Positions 56,971 to 64,000 of a stretch of 64,000 nucleotides of DNA are shown here, piece by piece. Below the pieces are notes generated by a model. That model saw nothing but the letters and a program-made list of their open reading frames with translations. It did not search any database and had not been told where the DNA came from. Source of the stretch: DASSUW01 sp963759375 (lineage in GTDB: Bacteria > Actinomycetota > Thermoleophilia > Solirubrobacterales > Solirubrobacteraceae); assembly GCA_963759375.1 (NCBI GenBank), contig CAVWYY010000002.1, positions 186,001 through 250,000 on the forward strand, written 5' to 3'. A program made the position numbers and the translations under genes. Each line of letters opens with the position of its first letter. Within the stretch, counting starts at the first letter, position 1.

Positions 56971-57405
56971 TTAACGCACGCGTGTGGTGCAGCCGCCGCC
57001 GGGCGTGACCTCGAGCGTCACGCTGCGCGGCCGGCGGTTGCTGATGTGCACGGTGACGTCGCAGCGCTCGGTGGGCCCGTCGAGATATCCGCAGTTGCCG
57101 TCGCACGGTCGCTGGTAGGCGATGATGCGGTAGCTCGCCGGCGGCAGGAAGCGCCGGAAGAGCGTGCGCGTGTGCCCCGGATCCGCCGTGCCCGCGCGGC
57201 CCTTGCGGACCACGATGCCGCTGTCGAGACGGGCGATCCGCAGGTACCCGAACGACCCCTCGATGTAGAGGGGCTGCGCAGCCCGCGCCTCGCGGATCAT
57301 CAGCTCCGCACCGGGGATGGCGGGCGGGGGACCGGGGTCGGCCGGCGCTGTGCTCGCGCAACCGGAGAGCGCCGGGAGCATCGCGATCACGGCCAAAGGT
57401 CGCAT
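56971..57405 (-). CDS. Small lipoprotein of unknown function
   Basis: A 144-residue exported protein. Residues 1-16 form a signal peptide with lipobox ALSGC, so the mature protein starts at Cys17 and is membrane-anchored. The mature part is beta-rich with paired cysteines (RPCDGNCGYLDGP, ERCDVTV and a terminal GGGCTTRVR). Four Cys could form two disulphides. ATG at 57405 is used; a GTG precedes it. It faces the rRNA terminator, which is its 3' neighbour. No family is recognised. Confidence 0.7.
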   Translation of the reverse strand: MRPLAVIAMLPALSGCASTAPADPGPPPAIPGAELMIREARAAQPLYIEGSFGYLRIARLDSGIVVRKGRAGTADPGHTRTLFRRFLPPASYRIIAYQRPCDGNCGYLDGPTERCDVTVHISNRRPRSVTLEVTPGGGCTTRVR

Positions 57406-57451
57406 CACCCGTACTACGTGCGGGCCTGCGAGCCGTCACACTCGCCCGTCC

Positions 57452-58117
57452 ATGCTGGACGAGCCAGGCGAACACCCGTTCGATCTCGTGATCTTCGACT
57501 GCGACGGCGTCCTCGTCGACTCCGAGCGGATCGCTGTGCGCATCGACGCCATCGTGCTGTCGCGGCTCGGTTGGGAGCTGAGCGAGGCCGAGATCCTCGA
57601 GCGGTTCGTCGGCCGCAGTGACGCGCACATGGTGTCCGAGATCGAGGCGCACCTCGGCCGCCCGCTCGACGCCGGCTGGGACGAGGAGTTCGTGCCGCTG
57701 TACCACGAGGCACTGGCGGCCGACCTCGAGCCCGTCGACGGCATCGTCGAGGCGCTCGACGCGATCTCCACGCCGAGCTGCGTGGCCTCGTCGAGCACCC
57801 ACGAGCGCCTGCAATTCACCCTCGGTCTCACTGGCCTGCTCGAACGCTTCGACGGGCGCATCTTCAGCGCCACCGAGGTCGAGAACGGCAAGCCCGCACC
57901 GGACCTGTTCCTCCACGCCGCCGCGCGGCTGGGCGCCGATCCGGCGCGCTGCGCAGTTGTCGAGGACAGCCGTTACGGCGTCGAGGCCGCCCGTGCCGCG
58001 GGAATGCGCGCTTTCGGCTACTTCGGCGGCCTGACGCCGGAGGACTGGCTCGCCGGGGACGGCACGGTGGTGTTCGACGACATGCGGCAACTGCCGGAGC
58101 TGCTGGGCGAGCGCTGA
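57452..58117 (+). CDS. HAD-superfamily phosphatase (beta-phosphoglucomutase-like)
   Basis: A 221-residue hydrolase. Motif I is FDCDGVLVDSE with the nucleophile and acid/base Asp, motif II is CVASSSTHERL, motif III lies in NGKPAPDLFLHAA and motif IV in CAVVEDSRYGVEAARAAGM. The helical cap between motifs I and II (LSEAEILERFVGRSDAHMV) is of the type found in phosphoglycolate phosphatase and beta-phosphoglucomutase relatives. ATG at 57452 is used. The substrate is likely a sugar or glycolate phosphate. Confidence 0.85.
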   Translation: MLDEPGEHPFDLVIFDCDGVLVDSERIAVRIDAIVLSRLGWELSEAEILERFVGRSDAHMVSEIEAHLGRPLDAGWDEEFVPLYHEALAADLEPVDGIVEALDAISTPSCVASSSTHERLQFTLGLTGLLERFDGRIFSATEVENGKPAPDLFLHAAARLGADPARCAVVEDSRYGVEAARAAGMRAFGYFGGLTPEDWLAGDGTVVFDDMRQLPELLGER

Positions 58118-58122
58118 CCGCA

Positions 58123-58147
58123 CCGCCCGCCCGCCCGCCCGCCGCCC
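58123..58147. repeat. GCCC-type simple repeat
   Basis: A run of about five CGCC/CCGC tetranucleotide units directly after the HAD gene. It is a low-complexity tract that may be prone to sequencing or replication slippage. Confidence 0.6.
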
Positions 58148-58153
58148 AAGGCG

Positions 58154-58179
58154 CTCGGACCGCCGTGAGGCGGCCCGAG
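58154..58179 (+). terminator. Hairpin after the HAD gene
   Basis: An 11-bp stem CTCGGACCGCC/GGCGGCCCGAG with one A-C mismatch and a GTGA loop lies 37 bp after the stop. No T-run follows. Confidence 0.5.
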
Positions 58180-58242
58180 TGCATTGAGCTTCTGCCCGAC
58201 CGGCGCGCCCGTCCTCCCAGACCGGGCGCCGGCGGGCGGGTG

Positions 58243-58515
58243 TCAGGCCCGCGACGCCGGGCGATGGGGTACCGGCGTGGTGCAGACCTGGGCCCGAGGC
58301 GTGGCCGGGGAGGGCCGCCGCCTTCGGGGGTGACGACCGAGTGGCCGGCGGTGCGGGTGGACGCGCGTGGGGGCGAAGGGCGCCGGACGGGAGTCCCGAT
58401 CCGGAGCCTGTGCCTCACCCAGCGTCGCGAACTCCGCGGCCGTGTCCACGGCCGAGCGCACCAGCTCGCGGAGCGAGCGCTTCTTCGGGCGGCCTGTGGT
58501 CGTCGGGGGGAACAT
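58243..58515 (-). CDS. Hypothetical protein
   Basis: A 90-residue frame with ATG at 58515. The first 40 residues (GRPKKRSLRELVRSAVDTAA and EFATLGEAQAP) look like a genuine helical, basic protein, while the rest is Pro/Arg-rich and may be shadow sequence. There is no clear ribosome binding site, but TAGTCT about 10 bp upstream could be a -10 for a leaderless mRNA. The surrounding 549 bp between the HAD and DUF389 genes hold only this frame and the two elements above. Confidence 0.4.
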   Translation of the reverse strand: MFPPTTTGRPKKRSLRELVRSAVDTAAEFATLGEAQAPDRDSRPAPFAPTRVHPHRRPLGRHPRRRRPSPATPRAQVCTTPVPHRPASRA

Positions 58516-58666
58516 GTGTTCGGCAGACTACGTTTGGGGTCGGACGGAACTCCCACGTTGCGGGGACCCGTGTGCGGATCGGCGCGAATTTGGCTCTGGA
58601 TCGCGCAATCCGACCGCCGATTTCTGCAAGCGATCTTGCACCCCGTGCCGGGGTACGCTGGCCGCA

Positions 58667-59647
58667 ATGGTCCACCTGAGGATCGTCTCGCCGCCAGGGC
58701 GGACGCGAAGAGGTGCTGGAGGTGCTGGAGTCGCACCGACTCGGTGATCAACGTCATCCTGGTCGAGGGCGCCGCCCGCAAGCCGGACGGGGACGTGATC
58801 ATGGCCGACGTGGCCCGCGAGGACGCGAGCGTCGTGCTGTCGGACCTCAAGCAGCTGAAGCGTCCACGAGGACGGCTCGATCGCGCTGGAGCTGATCGAC
58901 ACCGCGCTGTCCACGCCACGCCGACCGGGCCGAGAAACACGCGGCCGGTGCGCCGGCGGACGCGGTGGTGTGGGAGGAGGTCGAGCAGCGCACGAGCGAG
59001 AACGTCGAGCTCTCCGCCGTCTTCGTGCTGTTCATGATCCTTGCGGCGCTGATCGCGGCCGTCGGGATCTTTCTCGAACTCTCCGATCCTGATCGTCGGG
59101 GCGATGGTGGTCGGCCCCGAGTTCGGCCCGATCGCGGGCGTCTGCGTCGCGGTCGTCCAGCGCCGGCGCGAGCTGGCGATGCGGTCCGGGATCGCGCTGG
59201 TGGTCGGCTTCCCGCTCGCGATCGCCGCCACGTATGTCGCCACGCTGATCTTCAAGGCCACCGGCCTGACGCCGGAGACGTTCAGCGAGGGGAGTCACAG
59301 CCTCTCGAACGTCATCTCCAGCCCCGACTTCTTCTCCGCGTTCGTCGCCGTCTGCGCCGGCGCGGCGGGCATACTCAGCCTCTCGACAGCCAAGTCCGGC
59401 GCCCTGATCGGCGTGGCGATCTCGGTCACCACGATCCCCGCGGCCGCCAACATCGGCGTCGTCGGCGGCCTACCAGGACTGGCCGTCATGGCGCGGCTCG
59501 ATGGCCCAGCTCTCGATCAACCTGGCGGCGATCTTCGTCTCCGGCACGACGGTGCTGACGATCCAGCGGCTGCTCTACCACCGCCGCAAACAGCGGCACC
59601 AGCGCGAGGAGCTGCCCGACCGCGCGCTAGCGGGCGCCGAGCGATGA
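58667..59647 (+). pseudogene. DUF389 (TIGR00341-like) membrane protein gene with six +1 frame breaks
   Basis: The protein reads well only if the frame changes six times: near 58700, 58738, 58860, 58912, 59076 and 59466, each a +1 shift. Fragments in order include MVHLRIVSPP, EEVLEVLESH, SVINVILVEGAARKPDGDV, VHEDGSIALELIDTALST, ENVELSAVFVLFMILAALIA, SPILIVGAMVVGPEFGPIAG and QLSINLAAIFVSG, ending at TGA 59645-59647. The N-terminal domain and the membrane helices match the DUF389 family of unknown function. ATG at 58667 is near a TACGCT -10. It overlaps the convergent dehydrogenase by 21 bp. Confidence 0.75.
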
Positions 59648-60715
59648 CCAGACGTCGACCTTCGTGCGGACCTTCTCGACGACGGCGTCGGTGAACTCTG
59701 TCGTCGTCGCGTGCCCGCCCAGGTCGACGGTCTTCACCCCCGTCGCGACGGTCTCCAGCACGCCCTCGTAGATGGCGCGCGAGGCGCGCTCGGCGCCCGC
59801 CACGCCCTCGGCGTACGAGAGCACGGCGCCGCAGGCCAGCAGCATCGCCATCGGGTTCGCGAGGTCCTTGCCCATCAGCGACGGCGCGGTGCCGTGTGGC
59901 GCCTCGGCCATCGCCACCTCGACGTTGTAGTCCTCGTCGAACGCCAGCAGGACCGACTCGGCGCCGGCGATCGAGCCGAACATCGGCAGCACCATGTCCG
60001 ACAGGCAGTCGCCGTCGCGGTTCAGCGCCGGGATCACCAGCGGCGTCTCGGTCGCGCCCGTCAGCAGCCCCGCGTACGTCGCGTCGATGAGCACCGGCTC
60101 GTACGGCACGTCGGAGTGCCGCGCCGCGGCCGCGTCCATCTCCTCCTTGAGCATCCCCTCGTACACCGGGGACACGGTCCACTTCGGCCCCCCGTACACG
60201 CGCGCGCCCATGCGCTCGGCGATCTGGAAGGCGTAGTCGGCCACCGCCCGGCAGGTCGACCGCGTGACCTTCTCGGTCCGGTACGCCACCTCGTCCGCGG
60301 CGCCCTCCTCGCCCTCGCGCCACTGCTTGGCGCCGTACGCGTCCTCGACGGCCATCCGGACCACGGAGATGGGGTGGAAGACCCCGGACACCGGGCCGAC
60401 GACGCCGGGGATGCGCCGCCCGGTCCGCACGATCACCTTGCCGTCGACGCCCTCGCGGACGATGCGGTTCGGCGAGCCGACGTCGTCCTTGCCCTCGGGC
60501 GTGACGGTCGCCGCCTTGAGCCCGTAGCCGGACTCGCGCATCGCCGCGGCGGCGTCGTTGACGACCGCATTGTCGGTGGCCCGGCGGTTCTCGAGCGACA
60601 GGTCGAACCGCTCGAGCTCCAGCTCGACGCCCAGCACCTCGGAGTCGAGGACACGTAGCGACTGCTCGAGCAGCTCCTGGCCGGTCTCGTCGCCCTCGAG
60701 GACGATGATCCGCAT
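59627..60715 (-). CDS. Isocitrate/isopropylmalate dehydrogenase family protein
   Basis: A 362-residue beta-decarboxylating dehydrogenase. The N-terminus IIVLEGDETGQELLEQSLRV replaces the usual GDGIGPE, the substrate loop is SPNRIVREGVDGKVIVRTGR, and APHGTAPSLMGKDLANPMAM holds the cofactor motif. The loop differs from LeuB (SLGLFANLRP), so the substrate is uncertain; isocitrate is the likeliest, homoisocitrate or isopropylmalate less so. ATG at 60715 overlaps the HD gene stop (ATGA). It may or may not be able to compensate for the broken leuB. Confidence 0.82.
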   Translation of the reverse strand: MRIIVLEGDETGQELLEQSLRVLDSEVLGVELELERFDLSLENRRATDNAVVNDAAAAMRESGYGLKAATVTPEGKDDVGSPNRIVREGVDGKVIVRTGRRIPGVVGPVSGVFHPISVVRMAVEDAYGAKQWREGEEGAADEVAYRTEKVTRSTCRAVADYAFQIAERMGARVYGGPKWTVSPVYEGMLKEEMDAAAARHSDVPYEPVLIDATYAGLLTGATETPLVIPALNRDGDCLSDMVLPMFGSIAGAESVLLAFDEDYNVEVAMAEAPHGTAPSLMGKDLANPMAMLLACGAVLSYAEGVAGAERASRAIYEGVLETVATGVKTVDLGGHATTTEFTDAVVEKVRTKVDVWSSLGAR

Positions 60716-61299
60716 CAGGCGGCCGCCCCGCGGCCCTCGAGCCCGAGCTCGGCGGCGCGCTCGTCCAGCGCGCCGATGACGGTCACCAGGTGCTCGTCGA
60801 AGTCCACGCCCAGATCCTCGGCGCCCGCCCGCAGCTCGTCGCGGTCGACGGCGGCGGCGAACGCCGGCGTCTTCATCTTCTTCTTGACCGACTTGGGGGT
60901 CATGCCGCGGATGCCCTCGGGCCGCACGTAGGCGCAGGCCATGACGAAGCCCGACAGCTCGTCGACCGCGTACAGCGTCTTCTCCATCTGCGAGTCCCGC
61001 GAGACCTCCAGGAAGTCGGCGTGCGACGCCACGGCGCGCACGAACTCGGGCGAGAATCCCTGCTTGGAGAGCTCTTCGAGCGCCTTCCGCGGGTGGCCGG
61101 TCTCGAGGTCCGGATACCGCTCGTAGTCGAGGTCGTGGAGCATGCCGACGAGGCCCCATTGCTCCTCGTCCTCCCCGAACCGGCGGGCGTAAGTGCGCAT
61201 CGCAGCCTCGACGGCCAGCACGTGCCGACGCAGGGACTCGGACTCCGTCCAGGAACAGAAGAGGTCCCAGGCCTGCTCGCGCGAAAGGGGCTCAGACAT
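60715..61299 (-). CDS. HD-domain hydrolase
   Basis: A 194-residue protein with the metal-binding pattern H...HD...D: SLRRHVLAVEAAM, GMLHDLDYERYPD and VASHAD. Short stand-alone HD proteins of this type hydrolyse nucleotides or similar phosphate compounds; the substrate is unknown. ATG at 61299 is used. It precedes the dehydrogenase in an operon and is divergent from murA (49 bp between starts). Confidence 0.82.
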   Translation of the reverse strand: MSEPLSREQAWDLFCSWTESESLRRHVLAVEAAMRTYARRFGEDEEQWGLVGMLHDLDYERYPDLETGHPRKALEELSKQGFSPEFVRAVASHADFLEVSRDSQMEKTLYAVDELSGFVMACAYVRPEGIRGMTPKSVKKKMKTPAFAAAVDRDELRAGAEDLGVDFDEHLVTVIGALDERAAELGLEGRGAAA

Positions 61300-61348
61300 G
61301 GCTGTTACCCTAGCCCAGCCTCGGGGCCAGAGCCCCGCCGTTCCCATC

Positions 61349-62638
61349 ATGGAAAAGCTCCTGATCGAGGGCGGGGTGCCGTTGTCCGGCACGATCGTGC
61401 CCGCCGGCAACAAGAACGCAGCGCTGCCGCTGCTGGCCTGCAGCCTCCTCACCGATGAGGAGGTCGTGCTCCACAATGTCCCGCGGATCCGGGACGTGGA
61501 CGCCATGCTCGCCCTGCTCGCCGACCTCGGCGTCAAGACCGAGTGGCGGGACGACAACACGGTCTCGCTCCAAGCCGACGACGTCCGCAACACGAACGTC
61601 AACCCCGAGCTCTCCGAGCGCATCCGGGCCTCGTTCCTGGCCGCCGGCCCGCTGCTCGGCCGCTTCGGCTCGGCGCTGATGCCGCCGCCGGGCGGCGACG
61701 TGATCGGTCGCCGCCGGCTCGACCCGCATCTGGACGCGTTCCGCGCCCTCGGCGCCCGCGTCGAGCACGGCCAGAACATCCGGATCGTGGCCGACAACGG
61801 CGGCCTCCAGGCCTGCGACTTCTTCATGGACGAGCCGTCGGTGATGGGCACCGAGAACGCTCTCATGGCGGCCGCGCTGATCGACGGCACGACCGTGATC
61901 CGCAATGCCGCGTCCGAGCCGCACGTCCAGGACCTCGCGCGGATGCTCAACAAGATGGGCTGCGCGATCGAGGGCATCGGCTCCAACGTCATGCAGGTCC
62001 ACGGCATGGGCAAGCTGCACGGCTGCGAGCACACGGTCACCCCCGACCACATCGAGATCGCCTCGTTCATGGCGCTCGCCGGCGTCACGGGCGGCGAGCT
62101 GCGCATCGAGGGCTGCGTAGCGGACGACATGCGCATGATCCGGCTGGTCTTCCGGCGCCTGGGCCTGCGCACCGAGCTCGACGGCGACGGGAACTGCGTC
62201 GTGCCGGGCGGCCAGAAGCTGGTCGTCGAGCGCGACGCCGGCGACTACCAGTCCAAGGTGGAGGACGGGCCGTGGCCCGCCTTCCCGGCCGACCTCACCA
62301 GCATCGCGGTCGCGCTCGCCACCCAGTGCGAGGGCTCGGTGCTGATCTTCGAGAAGATGTTCGAGAACCGGCTGTTCTTCGTGGACAAGCTCATCTCGAT
62401 GGGAGCGGAGATCACCATCTGCGACCCGCACCGCGCGATCGTCATCGGCCCGCGCCGCCTCCGCGGCCAGCGGCTGTCCTCCCCGGACATCCGCGCCGGC
62501 ATGGCGATGCTGATCGCCGCCGTCTGCGCCGACGGGACGAGCGAGATCCACAACGTCCGCGACATCGATCGCGGGTACGAGAGGATCGACGAGCGCCTGC
62601 GGGCGCTCGGGGCGCGGATAGAGCGCGTCGCGGCGTGA
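61349..62638 (+). CDS. murA: UDP-N-acetylglucosamine 1-carboxyvinyltransferase, Cys-to-Asp variant
   Basis: First committed step of peptidoglycan synthesis: enolpyruvyl transfer from PEP to UDP-GlcNAc. The 429-residue protein starts MEKLLIEGGVPLSGTI, with NKNAALPLLA close behind and PDHIEIASFMALA later. The active-site loop reads PPGGDVIGRRRLDPH, so the usual catalytic Cys is Asp117. The same substitution in Mycobacterium tuberculosis MurA (Asp117) gives fosfomycin resistance. ATG at 61349 matches the usual length; ATG at 61298 adds 17 residues. The hisZ start overlaps its stop. Confidence 0.95.
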   Translation: MEKLLIEGGVPLSGTIVPAGNKNAALPLLACSLLTDEEVVLHNVPRIRDVDAMLALLADLGVKTEWRDDNTVSLQADDVRNTNVNPELSERIRASFLAAGPLLGRFGSALMPPPGGDVIGRRRLDPHLDAFRALGARVEHGQNIRIVADNGGLQACDFFMDEPSVMGTENALMAAALIDGTTVIRNAASEPHVQDLARMLNKMGCAIEGIGSNVMQVHGMGKLHGCEHTVTPDHIEIASFMALAGVTGGELRIEGCVADDMRMIRLVFRRLGLRTELDGDGNCVVPGGQKLVVERDAGDYQSKVEDGPWPAFPADLTSIAVALATQCEGSVLIFEKMFENRLFFVDKLISMGAEITICDPHRAIVIGPRRLRGQRLSSPDIRAGMAMLIAAVCADGTSEIHNVRDIDRGYERIDERLRALGARIERVAA

Positions 62639-63564
62639 TCCACCCCATCCCCAGCGGCACGCGCGACGTCCTGCCGGACGAGATGCGCGAGCTGCGCGCG
62701 ATCACGGAAGCGATCCGGGGCGTGTTCGAATCCTCCGGCTACGGCGAGATCGCCACGCCTGCGCTTGAGTACGAGGAGGTGCTCACGCGCGGCGACCCGG
62801 CGGCGGCCGACCCGGCCTACAAGCTCTTCGACGAGCACGGCAACGTGCTCGTGCTGCGCTCGGACATGACGATCCCGATCGCGCGCGTGGTGGGTAGCCG
62901 CTACGCGACCGCCGAGCCGCCGCTGCGCTTCTGCTATTTCGCCCACGCCTACCGCTCCGTCCGGCCCCAGCGCGGGCAGGCGCGCGAGATGCTCCAGGCG
63001 GGGCTCGAGCTGGTCGGCGCGCCCGGGCCCGCCGGCACGGCCGAGGCGCTCACCGTGCTGGCGGCGGCGCTGGAGGCCGCCGGGCTGGAGGGCCACCGGA
63101 TCGGCCTCGGCGACGCGTCGCTCTACCCGCGGCTGCTCGACCGCCTGAGCGTGCCGGCGAGCGCTCGCAACCAGATCCTCCACGAGCTGGTCACCCGCGA
63201 CTTCGTCGGCCTCGAGCGCGAGGTCGCCGCCCTCGGGCACGACGAGCTGCTGCGGGTGCCGCAGCTCCGCGGCGGCGTGGAGGTGCTCGACGCCGTGCCG
63301 GAGGCGCAGTCGCTGCGTGACGTCTACGACCTGCTGCCGCCCGACGTCGCCGAGCACGTGATCTTCGACCTCGGGCTGATCCGCTCGCTCGGCTACTACA
63401 CCGGAGCGGTCTTCGAGGTCTACGACGCCGCGTTCGGCTCACCGATCGGCGGCGGCGGCCGCTACGACGACCTGCTCGGTCGCTTCGGTCGCGACCTGCC
63501 GGCCTGCGGATGGGCGATGAACGTCGAGCGCCTGCACCTGGCGCGCGTCGGCGAGGGGCGCTGA
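62635..63564 (+). CDS. hisZ: ATP phosphoribosyltransferase regulatory subunit
   Basis: A 309-residue class II synthetase-like protein without tRNA-charging function. It starts IHPIPSGTRDVLPDEM and has VLVLRSDMTIPIARVV, FCYFAHAYRSVRPQRGQARE and a C-terminal GGGGRYDDLLGRFG, as in HisZ/HisS relatives. The length is shorter than true HisS and there is no anticodon-binding domain, and the next gene is a short-form HisG, which requires HisZ. GTG at 62635 overlaps the murA stop. It activates HisG and mediates histidine feedback. Confidence 0.93.
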   Translation: MIHPIPSGTRDVLPDEMRELRAITEAIRGVFESSGYGEIATPALEYEEVLTRGDPAAADPAYKLFDEHGNVLVLRSDMTIPIARVVGSRYATAEPPLRFCYFAHAYRSVRPQRGQAREMLQAGLELVGAPGPAGTAEALTVLAAALEAAGLEGHRIGLGDASLYPRLLDRLSVPASARNQILHELVTRDFVGLEREVAALGHDELLRVPQLRGGVEVLDAVPEAQSLRDVYDLLPPDVAEHVIFDLGLIRSLGYYTGAVFEVYDAAFGSPIGGGGRYDDLLGRFGRDLPACGWAMNVERLHLARVGEGR

Positions 63565-64000
63565 TGAGTCTCGAGGGTCTTCGGCTCGCCGTGCCGCGCG
63601 GGGCGCTGCTGGGCGAGACGCTCGACCTGCTCGACGGCCTCGGCGTCGACACCGCCGAGGTCCGCTCGAACGACCGCAAGCTGCTGTTCGAGGACGCCGG
63701 CATCGTCACGATGCGCCCTTCGGACGTGCCGACCTACGTCGAGGCCGGCGCCGCCGACATCGGCATAACCGGCAAGGACGTGCTGGCCGAGCAGTCCGAG
63801 CGCGACGTCTACGAGCTGCTCGACCTCGGCTTCGGCCCCTGCCGGATGGTCTTCGCGACCGTCGACGGCGCCGATCCCGCCGCCGAGGCGCTGCGCCGCC
63901 TCGGCGTGATGCGCGTCGCCACCAAGTACCCGAAGATCGCCGCCCGCTACTTCGAGCGCACCGGCCGCCAGGCCGAGATCGTCGAGGTCAAGGGCTCGGT
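63564..64000 (+). CDS. hisG: ATP phosphoribosyltransferase, short form (3' end outside window)
   Basis: The first 145 codons of hisG, which makes phosphoribosyl-ATP, the first step of histidine synthesis. MSLEGLRLAVPRGALLGETL starts the catalytic domain, with ADIGITGKDVLAEQ and MRVATKYPKIAARYF as family motifs. ATG at 63564 overlaps the hisZ stop. The pairing with HisZ shows that this is the short HisG-S type, which lacks its own regulatory domain. Confidence 0.94.
   Translation, partial: MSLEGLRLAVPRGALLGETLDLLDGLGVDTAEVRSNDRKLLFEDAGIVTMRPSDVPTYVEAGAADIGITGKDVLAEQSERDVYELLDLGFGPCRMVFATVDGADPAAEALRRLGVMRVATKYPKIAARYFERTGRQAEIVEVKGS

Overview
This is a 64 kb, very GC-rich chromosomal window with dense, overlapping genes (many ATGA, GTGA and TTGA junctions) and frequent GTG starts. 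Gene content points to an actinobacterium-like lineage. I infer the Thermoleophilia/Solirubrobacterales group from the 16S sequence, many leaderless-looking promoters, a 23S of only about 2.99 kb that seems to lack the large helix-54 insertion of most actinobacteria, and the PucR, LAL, DUF559 and collagen-like genes. I see no transposase, integrase, phage gene, cas gene or tRNA. This is ordinary core chromosome with a few accessory genes.

Layout. 0-3.1 kb: end of a membrane protein, a class V aminotransferase and serA (serine synthesis). 3.1-4.8 kb: HD-GYP signalling protein. 4.9-12.1 kb: a polyamine operon (potC-potB-potD-potA-aldehyde dehydrogenase, minus strand) divergent from a PucR-type regulator. 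12-18.9 kb: methyltransferase, SUI1/eIF1-like factor, two alpha/beta hydrolases, FAD monooxygenase, GST-like and GNAT proteins. 18.9-21.7 kb: a class III aminotransferase and an FAD amine oxidase that probably complete polyamine catabolism. 22.4-24.5 kb: RsbW-like kinase, then leuA preceded by a leucine-rich leader peptide. 24.5-30.5 kb: matrixin-like protease, a frame-broken collagen-like gene, patatin, cupin-TPR and an Nramp-like transporter. 30.5-35.3 kb: XRE-cupin regulator, leuC, leuD, a cysteine-free S4 ribosomal protein, a SirB1-like gene and a methyltransferase. 35.3-40.2 kb: a LAL-type regulator, VOC protein, papain-like protease and DUF559 protein. 40.2-44.8 kb: leuB (frame-broken), ilvE, cimA and a DegT aminotransferase. 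44.8-51.3 kb: GNAT, argH, 3-methyladenine glycosylase, class A PBP, tyrS and YjbQ. 51.3-57 kb: a palindromic repeat element, then a 16S-23S-5S operon without spacer tRNAs. 57-64 kb: lipoprotein, HAD phosphatase, a badly frame-broken DUF389 gene, an isocitrate/isopropylmalate dehydrogenase homologue, HD protein, murA (Cys to Asp variant), hisZ and the start of hisG.

How the genes work together. Branched-chain amino acid synthesis is the main theme: leuA with its own attenuator, leuCD, leuB, ilvE and citramalate synthase lie in three nearby groups, with serA, argH, hisZ and hisG adding further amino-acid synthesis. A second theme is polyamine uptake and oxidation to an aminobutyrate-type product.

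Strongest observations: (1) three consecutive Leu codons of the leuA leader are a perfect 9-nt complement of the leuA ribosome binding site; (2) a ~230-bp inverted-repeat element just upstream of the rRNA operon holds four copies of a 12-bp palindrome at exactly 39-bp spacing, and part of its arm recurs 12 kb away beside a DUF559 gene; (3) four genes carry single-base frame breaks with well-preserved flanking protein sequence, which suggests either sequence error or recent decay.
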